Below, piece by piece: positions 1 through 4,208 of a DNA stretch of 5,767 nucleotides (the stretch's first letter is position 1; each line of letters begins with the position of its first letter). The stretch spans positions 1 to 5,767 of the forward strand of contig JAMOMS010000276.1 in the NCBI GenBank assembly GCA_027067015.1. Direction: 5' to 3'. The position numbers and the translations under genes were made by a program. The DNA comes from Campylobacterales bacterium (GTDB taxonomy: Bacteria; Campylobacterota; Campylobacteria; Campylobacterales; Hydrogenimonadaceae). The notes beneath the pieces are model-generated. The model was not told the origin of the DNA, searched no databases, and saw only the letters and a program-made list of their open reading frames with translations.

Positions 1-1127
1 CTGTCGGGTTTGAGGCCGTCATCCATAATCATCTTCAGCAGGGTTGTTTTGCCCACCCCGTTGGGGCCGATCAGGGCGATCTTGTCACCGGGGTTGACCT
101 TGATATTGAGCTTCTCAAAAACAATATGCTCGCCAAACCGCTTGCTCACGTCCACAATCTCCAACGCCTCCTTGCCGATCTCGCGCTTTTGCTTAAAGAC
201 AATGGAAGGGTCGCGCCGACTGGAGGTTTGCAAGGCGGAAAGGTCGAGTTTTTCAAGCTGTTTGCGCCGACTGGTGGCCTGCTTGGCCTTGGAGGCGTTG
301 GCGCTGAATCGCTCAATAAACTTTTCCAACTGCTCTTTTTCCTTGAGCTTCTTGGCCCGCTCCATCTCCCTTTGCTTTTGCAAGAGGTTGGAGGCGATAT
401 ACCAGTCGTCGTAGTTACCGGTAAACTCGCGGATCGTTTTAAAATCCAGATCCAAAATATGGGTCACGACACTGTTGAGAAAGTGGCGGTCGTGGCTGAT
501 GACGATCATCGTGCCCTCATGGCGCTTGAGCTGGTTTTCGAGCCAGGCGATGGCGTGGATATCAAGGTTGTTGGTGGGCTCATCGAGAAAGAGGATGTCG
601 GGCTTGGGAAAGAGCACCTGCGCCAGCAGAACCTTGAACTTGTCGGCGCTGGGCAGGGTGCTCATGAGCTCGGTATGCTGTTCTTCGGGAAAGCCCAGCT
701 CGCTGAGGATCTTTTTGATGCGCACGTCATACTCATACATCGGATCCTCTTCGACGCACACCATCTCCAGCTCCCCCAGCCGCTCGTTGACTTTGGGATC
801 GTCAAAGTCGCCCTCCATGTAGAGCTTCTCTTTCTCTTTGATGGCCTCATAAAGGCGTTTGTTACCATATAACACCGCGTCGGCGATGGTAAAATCCTCA
901 AAAGCGAACTGGTTTTGCCCCAGTACGCCCACTTTGGCGCCGCTTTGAATCACGATCTCGCCGCTGGTGGGCTCCTCCTCGCCGGCGACAATTTTCAAAA
1001 ACGTACTCTTGCCCGCGCCGTTGGCGCCGATAAGCCCGTAGCGTTTGCCGGCGTCAAGCTTGAGGTTGACATTCTCAAACAGCACACGGCCGCCGAAACG
1101 TTTGGTCAGGTCGATGGTTTGAAGCAT
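1..1127 (-). CDS. ybiT: ABC-F family ATPase, YbiT-like (partial, C-terminus beyond left edge)
   Basis: ABC-F proteins are soluble twin-ATPase proteins that bind the ribosome and act in translation; they are not transporters. The first 375 residues are visible, and the family is usually about 530. Domain 1 has Walker A GANGAGKST (residues 34-42), the degenerate signature LPSADKFKVLLAQ (158-170), Walker B with DEPTNNLD (182-189) and the switch His in ISHDRHF (H212). The interdomain linker (about 250-310) contains FSANASKAKQATSR (274-287), and domain 2 begins with Walker A GPNGVGKTT (354-362). The non-canonical first signature and the linker wording resemble E. coli YbiT as I remember it, more than EttA or Uup. 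The start is the ATG at 1127, preceded by AAGGA about 10 bases upstream. The C-terminal half, including the second signature and Walker B, lies outside the window. ABC-F membership is near certain; the YbiT subgroup is likely. Confidence 0.93.
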   Translation of the reverse strand, partial: MLQTIDLTKRFGGRVLFENVNLKLDAGKRYGLIGANGAGKSTFLKIVAGEEEPTSGEIVIQSGAKVGVLGQNQFAFEDFTIADAVLYGNKRLYEAIKEKEKLYMEGDFDDPKVNERLGELEMVCVEEDPMYEYDVRIKKILSELGFPEEQHTELMSTLPSADKFKVLLAQVLFPKPDILFLDEPTNNLDIHAIAWLENQLKRHEGTMIVISHDRHFLNSVVTHILDLDFKTIREFTGNYDDWYIASNLLQKQREMERAKKLKEKEQLEKFIERFSANASKAKQATSRRKQLEKLDLSALQTSSRRDPSIVFKQKREIGKEALEIVDVSKRFGEHIVFEKLNIKVNPGDKIALIGPNGVGKTTLLKMIMDDGLKPD

Positions 1128-1175
1128 ATTCTCAATTTCCTTTTTCGTATGATTTTTCAACCGCAGTACAGCTTG

Positions 1176-1269
1176 CGGGAGCGAACGAAGTTTTGGCGTT
1201 TAAAAAACCGCTCCTGCCCGTAGGGTACCGTCAGGTATTAGCGGTTTTTAGCCAAAACACCGTCTCCCG
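1176..1269. repeat. REP-like imperfect inverted repeat in the ABC-F/arsC gap
   Basis: Nested arms face each other. CGGGAG (1176-1181) pairs with CTCCCG (1264-1269), TTTTGGC (1191-1197) with GCCAAAA (1251-1257), AAAAACCGCT (1203-1212) with AGCGGTTTTT (1240-1249), and CCTG (1213-1216) with CAGG (1232-1235). Short unequal bulges separate the arms. The nonamer CCCGTAGGG occurs twice as a direct repeat (1217-1225 and 1266-1274), once inside the loop and once across the right outer arm. No plausible gene fits here. The layered arms, repeated motif and intergenic position suggest a repetitive extragenic palindrome. Copies elsewhere in the genome cannot be seen from this window. Confidence 0.6.
1203..1249 (-). 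terminator. candidate intrinsic terminator of arsC (bidirectional shape)
   Basis: Read on the minus strand, the arm AAAAACCGCT is followed by a loop of about 27 bases and then AGCGGTTTTTT. That gives a GC-rich stem base running into a T tract, about 60-105 bases past the arsC stop. The A-rich left arm makes the structure nearly symmetrical, so it could work in either direction. The loop is long for a classical terminator, although CCTG/CAGG can extend the stem inward. It coincides with the REP-like repeat, so the terminator role is an inference. Confidence 0.45.
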
Positions 1270-1309
1270 TAGGGCGCGAAGCACCGCCAAACGAGGATTG
1301 GGAAAATCA

Positions 1310-1666
1310 TCACCCTTTTACCAGCTCAATCACTTTTTGGGGCGGGCGTCCCAGCACCGCTTGATCCCCTTTGATCACAATGGGCCGCTCAATCAGCTTG
1401 GGGTGCTCGGCCATCGCCTCGATAAGCTTTTCGTCATCATCCACCTCTTTGAGGCCCAGCTCTTTATAGATCGCCTCCTTGGTGCGCATGATGTCGCGGG
1501 GTTTGGCCCCGATCATCGCCAACACCGCTTGGATCTGCTCTTTGGTGGGCTTTTCGTCAAGGTATTTATAGATTTGAGGCTCGATCCCCTCCTCCTGAAG
1601 CAGTTTAAGCGCTTCGCGGGACTTGGAACAGCGCGGATTGTGCCAGATGATGATGTCGTTTGCCAT
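1310..1666 (-). CDS. arsC: ArsC-family arsenate reductase (glutaredoxin type)
   Basis: This 118-residue cytosolic protein has the thioredoxin-like ArsC fold. Family members reduce arsenate to arsenite with glutathione and glutaredoxin; some relatives (YfgD, Spx-like) have other or unknown roles. The catalytic cysteine is C13 in HNPRCSKSR (9-17). The three oxyanion-binding arginines of the E. coli plasmid enzyme have counterparts at R61 (MRTKEA), R94 (ERPIV) and R107 (GRPP). Length is about 20-25 residues below R773 ArsC but normal for chromosomal ArsC/YfgD proteins. The ATG at 1666 follows AAAGGA at a suitable distance. No arsR, arsB or acr3 gene is next to it, so a dedicated arsenic operon is not supported here. 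A small membrane protein gene diverges from it only 29 bases away. Confidence 0.9.
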   Translation of the reverse strand: MANDIIIWHNPRCSKSREALKLLQEEGIEPQIYKYLDEKPTKEQIQAVLAMIGAKPRDIMRTKEAIYKELGLKEVDDDEKLIEAMAEHPKLIERPIVIKGDQAVLGRPPQKVIELVKG

Positions 1667-1688
1667 TGCCCATCCTTTGTGGTAAAGT
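1660..1688 (+). promoter_or_regulatory. candidate sigma70-like promoter for the small membrane protein gene
   Basis: TTGCCA (1660-1665) is separated by exactly 17 bases from TAAAGT (1683-1688). The -35 matches the TTGACA consensus at five of six positions and the -10 matches TATAAT at four of six. The predicted transcript would start at about 1695, next to the ATG at 1696, so the mRNA would be nearly leaderless. The -35 overlaps the arsC start codon on the other strand. The call is tentative because the -10 is weak. Confidence 0.35.
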
Positions 1689-1695
1689 TTTTCTC

Positions 1696-1992
1696 ATGAA
1701 CGGATACGAAGAGAAACACCCCGTCGACCTCTCGCCGCCGCTGACACGGCGCTGTCTTTGGCTGGCCAGGGCCCTGCATACGCTGTTTCACCTCGTCCCC
1801 GCTCTGCTGGGGGTGTGGATTGCCCTTCAAACCGTCTGGTTTTACGGCCTGGTGGCCTTTTTGGCGGGCCATTTTGCCGGCACCATCGTGCTTAGCAAGC
1901 TCAAACTCGCCCATGTGCCGCCAAACCAGCACGAACTGCCCCACGCCGCCTCCGCCATCCTCAAGTGGACGGCGTGGCGCCTGTGCCCTTAA
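1696..1992 (+). CDS. small membrane protein of unknown function
   Basis: This encodes 98 residues with a charged N-terminus (1-20), then a hydrophobic stretch at about residues 27-66. The stretch can form two closely spaced membrane helices (about 28-46 and 48-66), broken near P35 and Q45. A His/Pro-rich tail follows (KLKLAHVPPNQHELPHAAS, 68-86). I do not recognise a family. It is taken as real because it fills the only gap between arsC and dapD, has membrane-protein composition and ends exactly at the dapD stop. ATG 1696 was chosen over the in-frame TTG at 1660, which would overlap the arsC start. There is no clear Shine-Dalgarno before 1696. Its TAA (1990-1992) overlaps the dapD stop on the opposite strand. 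Confidence 0.62.
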   Translation: MNGYEEKHPVDLSPPLTRRCLWLARALHTLFHLVPALLGVWIALQTVWFYGLVAFLAGHFAGTIVLSKLKLAHVPPNQHELPHAASAILKWTAWRLCP

Positions 1993-3191
1993 TGGAGCTC
2001 TTCGTTAAGTTTCACTTCCCGGCGGCTTCGCATGGCGATCATCTGCCCGGTGGTGCTGTTTTGGCGGAAGTGGATACCGTTTTTGCCGGCCAGCTCCACC
2101 CCTTTGAAGATATTTTGCTCCTCAACCTCCACATCCCAGTCGGGGTTGACCTCTTTGATCTTCTCAAGCTCCCGGCCGCTGATGACAAACTTGGTGCCTT
2201 CCAACACGGCGATGCCCGCGTCGACGATACAGCCGTCGCCCAGCGGAATGCCGGTAACGGAGTTGGCCCCCAGCAGGACGTTTTCGCCAATAGAGACCGG
2301 GTTGCCGTTGGTGCCGCTGAGCACCCCCAAAATCGAGGCGCCGCCGCCCACATCCGAGCCGGGCCCCACAATGGCCGAGGAGCTGATGCGCCCTTCCACC
2401 ATCACCGGGCCGGTGGTGCCGGCGTTGAAGTTGATGTAGCTGGCCCCCGGCATCACCGTCGTGCCCGCCGCCAGCTGGGCGCCCATGCGCACTTTGGCGC
2501 TGTCAAGAATACGGGTGTTGTCGGCGGGAATGATGTGCTGAAGATAGCGGGGGAATTTGTCCACGCTCTCAATTTCCGGATAAGCGCCGTTGAGTTTGAG
2601 CTCAATCTCGTTTTCACGCAACCACTCCAACTCAAACGGCTCGTTGCCAAACCACGCGCAGTTGTGCAGTAGACCGAACGCCCCGTTAAGATTGACGCTT
2701 CTAAGCGCCGCTTTGCCGGTAGAGAGGGCGTAAAGTTTCAGATAGACCGCCTCCACGCTTTGGGGCGCGGCGTCCTCAAACAAAAAGACCACCCGATAGT
2801 TGTCATCAAGCATCTCGTTTTCGGCAATCGTGGCCAGCGTGGCGATCACCTGGACGTTTTTGTGCGCCTCGCCCTTCGCTTCCGCCACAAAAGGCTTGAA
2901 AGCGGCCAACGCGTTGACCACAAAGGCTTCGGTCACGTCAAAGACCTGCTCATCGGCGCCAAAATCGACCGTCACGCCGCTTTGGGCCAAGGCATCCGCA
3001 AAAACCGCCGCCGACCCGTAGTTTTCGTTCCAATTAATCAGCGGGTAGACCGCCTGCAAAATCTTGTTTCTATCTTTTTGGCCTCTATCGACCCGGCAAA
3101 TACCAAACCCGACGGGACGGCGGTATCCCGCCTGAGCCTCTACCTCCGCAACCAGTGCCTTAAAAGCCTCAACGTTTTCAATGGTTCGCAT
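1989..3191 (-). CDS. dapD: 2,3,4,5-tetrahydropyridine-2,6-dicarboxylate N-succinyltransferase (DapD)
   Basis: DapD transfers succinyl from succinyl-CoA to tetrahydrodipicolinate in the succinylase branch leading to meso-diaminopimelate (peptidoglycan) and lysine. The protein is a cytosolic left-handed beta-helix trimer. From the ATG at 3191 it is 400 residues, the long form seen in Campylobacterota (Helicobacter DapD is about this size). The N-terminal domain (about 1-200) contains YRRPVGFGICRVDRGQKD and LINWNENYGS. The hexapeptide-repeat core follows, with MPGASYINFNAGT (247-259), MVEGRISSS (264-272) and SDVGGGASILGVLSGTNGNP. The glutamate in VEGRIS (E266) aligns with the residue proposed as catalytic in actinobacterial DapD. 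The C-terminus keeps HFRQNSTTGQ. The frame stays open upstream to 3263, but that extension runs through the likely promoter, while ATG 3191 has AGGAG five bases upstream. It is transcribed divergently from tRNA-Thr. Confidence 0.96.
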   Translation of the reverse strand: MRTIENVEAFKALVAEVEAQAGYRRPVGFGICRVDRGQKDRNKILQAVYPLINWNENYGSAAVFADALAQSGVTVDFGADEQVFDVTEAFVVNALAAFKPFVAEAKGEAHKNVQVIATLATIAENEMLDDNYRVVFLFEDAAPQSVEAVYLKLYALSTGKAALRSVNLNGAFGLLHNCAWFGNEPFELEWLRENEIELKLNGAYPEIESVDKFPRYLQHIIPADNTRILDSAKVRMGAQLAAGTTVMPGASYINFNAGTTGPVMVEGRISSSAIVGPGSDVGGGASILGVLSGTNGNPVSIGENVLLGANSVTGIPLGDGCIVDAGIAVLEGTKFVISGRELEKIKEVNPDWDVEVEEQNIFKGVELAGKNGIHFRQNSTTGQMIAMRSRREVKLNEELH

Positions 3192-3196
3192 CCACG

Positions 3197-3201
3197 CTCC
3201 T
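3197..3201 (-). promoter_or_regulatory. Shine-Dalgarno that fixes the dapD start
   Basis: AGGAG on the minus strand lies five bases before the ATG at 3191. The upstream in-frame ATG at 3263 has no comparable site, and family sequences begin close to MRTIENVEAF, so 3191 is preferred. Confidence 0.8.
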
Positions 3202-3221
3202 GTATAAAATGAAATTGCGCG

Positions 3222-3227
3222 ATTATA
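3222..3227 (-). promoter_or_regulatory. dapD promoter, -10 element
   Basis: A perfect TATAAT sits 30 bases upstream of the dapD ATG, implying a leader of about 24 bases. No convincing -35 is seen at 16-18 bases. This is common in Campylobacterota, where sigma70 promoters often lack a conserved -35. Confidence 0.65.
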
Positions 3228-3249
3228 CTTGAAATTGACTAACGCGCTA

Positions 3250-3278
3250 TTGAAAATTTTCATCTATTGGTGTAAAAT
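3250..3278 (+). promoter_or_regulatory. promoter of the tRNA-Thr gene
   Basis: TTGAAA (3250-3255), a 17-base spacer and TAAAAT (3273-3278) form a good sigma70 promoter. The predicted start is about 8 bases before the tRNA 5' end. It lies back to back with the dapD -10 in a 101-base intergenic gap. Confidence 0.75.
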
Positions 3279-3292
3279 GTCGGCCCGCAAAC

Positions 3293-3369
3293 GCTGATGT
3301 AGCTCAGCTGGCTAGAGCACTTGATTCGTAATCAAGAGGTCACGGGTTCGAGTCCCGTCATCAGCTCCA
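3293..3369 (+). tRNA. tRNA-Thr (anticodon CGT)
   Basis: The cloverleaf is complete. The acceptor stem is GCTGATG/CATCAGC, the D stem GCTC/GAGC and the anticodon stem CTTGA/TCAAG, with loop TTCGTAA giving anticodon CGT (reads ACG, Thr). The variable loop AGGTC is followed by T arm ACGGG-TTCGAGT-CCCGT, discriminator T and an encoded CCA (3367-3369). All stems are fully Watson-Crick. It stands alone, with its own upstream promoter and a weak terminator candidate downstream. Its 3' end borders an AT-richer accessory segment, a frequent place for integration. Confidence 0.97.
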
Positions 3370-3376
3370 CGAAAAT

Positions 3377-3390
3377 CCCTAAATTTAGGG
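3377..3390. repeat. perfect 14-base palindrome just after tRNA-Thr
   Basis: CCCTAAATTTAGGG is a perfect palindrome starting seven bases past the tRNA CCA. No T tract follows, so it is not a classical terminator. It may help end or process the tRNA transcript, bind a dimeric protein, or belong to an old attachment site. The sequence alone does not decide. Confidence 0.6.
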
Positions 3391-3441
3391 CCTCAATAGC
3401 TTTAAGAAAAATTCAACCAACTTAAAACAAACTTAGTGTCA

Positions 3442-3460
3442 GCCGAAAATCGGTGTTTTT
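3442..3460 (+). terminator. weak candidate intrinsic terminator for tRNA-Thr
   Basis: CCGA (3443-3446), loop AAA and TCGG (3450-3453), with a possible closing G-T pair, are followed by TGTTTTT. The stem is short, but the T run lies on the correct side for plus-strand transcription about 75 bases past the tRNA. On the minus strand no T tract follows, so it does not serve the toxin gene. Confidence 0.35.
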
Positions 3461-3482
3461 GTCTACAGTTTGATGCGTTATC

Positions 3483-3761
3483 TCAACACCCTTTGCTTAG
3501 GCGGTCATACCTGTCATGATCTAGCAGTCGGTAAAGAAGCAGTTTTTCTTCATACTCCAAAAACAGAAGCCGATAACCTTTGCTCACCCTGACACTAAAA
3601 AGATTATCCGCTCGTTTACATATTAAGCGTTTGCAATGCAAAGAGGGGTGGTTAGGGTTTTGTTGAAGAAGCCGCAGAGACTTTTCCAGTTGGGTGACAA
3701 GCTGTTTATCCCGTAACTTAGAAAGATCCCGTTCAAAAAGTCTGCCTCGCTCAAGCTTCAT
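3483..3761 (-). CDS. RelE/ParE-superfamily toxin
   Basis: This is a small basic protein of 92 residues, the normal size for the family, whose RelE-like members cut mRNA on the ribosome (ParE-like members target gyrase). Family features are the helical hairpin FERDLSKLRDKQLVTQLEKS (9-28), then NPNHPSLHCKRL (35-46), then the beta-sheet core FSVRVSKGYRLLF (55-67), and the end strand LLLYRLLDHDRYDRL (74-88). R58, R64, H82 and Y85 occupy places where RelE/YoeB-type nucleases carry functional residues, so mRNA cleavage is more likely than a gyrase poison; this is inference. It is the second gene of a minus-strand pair. Its ATG at 3761 lies 11 bases inside the upstream gene with no clear Shine-Dalgarno, suggesting translational coupling. 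Base composition is AT-richer than dapD and the helicase gene. Confidence 0.82.
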   Translation of the reverse strand: MKLERGRLFERDLSKLRDKQLVTQLEKSLRLLQQNPNHPSLHCKRLICKRADNLFSVRVSKGYRLLFLEYEEKLLLYRLLDHDRYDRLSKGC

Positions 3762-4128
3762 GCGTCGCGATAATCAGCCCCAACTCATTTTGTGCCTTTA
3801 TTAATCCGTCCAACACCCTGTCAGACAACTCTTTTAACTCTTTATGCGAAGGTATGACGGGATTCAATCTCTCTTGAAAAGAGCGTACAAGGTCATAGTC
3901 GTCATCAAGGTCCATAATCAGTTTTTCAAATTTTTCTCTATCGTAACGGAGTTCATCGACAATGCTAATTAAGCCCTCCAAAACAAAAATGGCACGATTG
4001 GCATGTGCGATCATCTCCCGTGCCTCAACATCACTCACCGGCTTACCTGCTTTGACGTGAACGTCATAGCGACCAAGCTGTTTGGCAAAATCATGCAATT
4101 GATGATCTATATAGACAGCATCCAACAT
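3751..4128 (-). CDS. putative cognate antitoxin, unrecognised family
   Basis: This acidic protein of 125 residues (about 25 Asp/Glu against 16 Lys/Arg) looks almost wholly helical. Amphipathic stretches lie at about 30-60 (VEAREMIAHANRAIFVLEGL), at 62-90 including the acid patch MDLDDDYD, and at 96-122. No signal peptide or membrane segment is visible, and I see no ribbon-helix-helix, HTH, AbrB or Phd-type DNA-binding domain. The antitoxin role is inferred from position: it is promoter-proximal to, and overlaps by 11 bases, a RelE/ParE-type toxin gene, the usual antitoxin-first order, and its net charge is opposite to the toxin's. It is longer than most RelB-like antitoxins (70-95 residues). 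The ATG at 4128 has a weak GGGA upstream and a -10-like box about 33 bases away. An unrelated helical protein co-transcribed with the toxin remains possible. Confidence 0.68.
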   Translation of the reverse strand: MLDAVYIDHQLHDFAKQLGRYDVHVKAGKPVSDVEAREMIAHANRAIFVLEGLISIVDELRYDREKFEKLIMDLDDDYDLVRSFQERLNPVIPSHKELKELSDRVLDGLIKAQNELGLIIATHEA

Positions 4129-4160
4129 ATCGATTTCCCGCTCGTTTTAGTCGTGTCAAA

Positions 4161-4166
4161 ATTCTA
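4161..4166 (-). promoter_or_regulatory. candidate extended -10 promoter of the toxin-antitoxin pair
   Basis: On the minus strand TGGTAGAAT provides TAGAAT preceded by the extended TGn motif, 32 bases before the ATG at 4128. No good -35 is seen. It lies in the 80-base gap after the helicase gene, so the pair can be transcribed independently of the helicase, although read-through is not excluded because no terminator is visible in that gap. Confidence 0.45.
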
Positions 4167-4208
4167 CCATAACTCCACTATCCCAAGCAGGTATCACAAA
4201 GTCATGAT

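Noticed and set aside
126..872. Long plus-strand open frame opposite the ABC-F gene
   Set aside because: It is antisense to strong ABC-F motifs (Walker A, Walker B, H-switch), has no recognisable domain, and the GC-rich third positions of the real gene explain its openness.
158..1127. Degenerate first ABC signature (LPSADK instead of LSGGQ) as a sign of loss of function
   Set aside because: A non-canonical signature in the first domain is, as I recall, normal for YbiT-type ABC-F proteins; Walker A, Walker B and the H-switch are intact.
1513..1944. Minus-strand open frame spanning the arsC start and the small membrane gene
   Set aside because: It overlaps the arsC coding region in another frame and has low-complexity, charge-rich content; the plus-strand membrane frame explains the region better.
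1965..2672. Long plus-strand open frame opposite dapD
   Set aside because: It mirrors the hexapeptide-repeat core of DapD; its His/Gly/Ala/Val-rich translation is typical of an antisense shadow.
4145..4161. TTTT...AAAA inverted repeat over the antitoxin promoter as an autoregulatory operator
   Set aside because: Only four outer bases of each arm match; this is too weak in an AT-rich promoter to call an operator.
3293..4208. Second copy of the tRNA-Thr 3' end marking an integrated element
   Set aside because: No direct repeat of the T arm or acceptor end was found by eye in the window, and there is no integrase gene.
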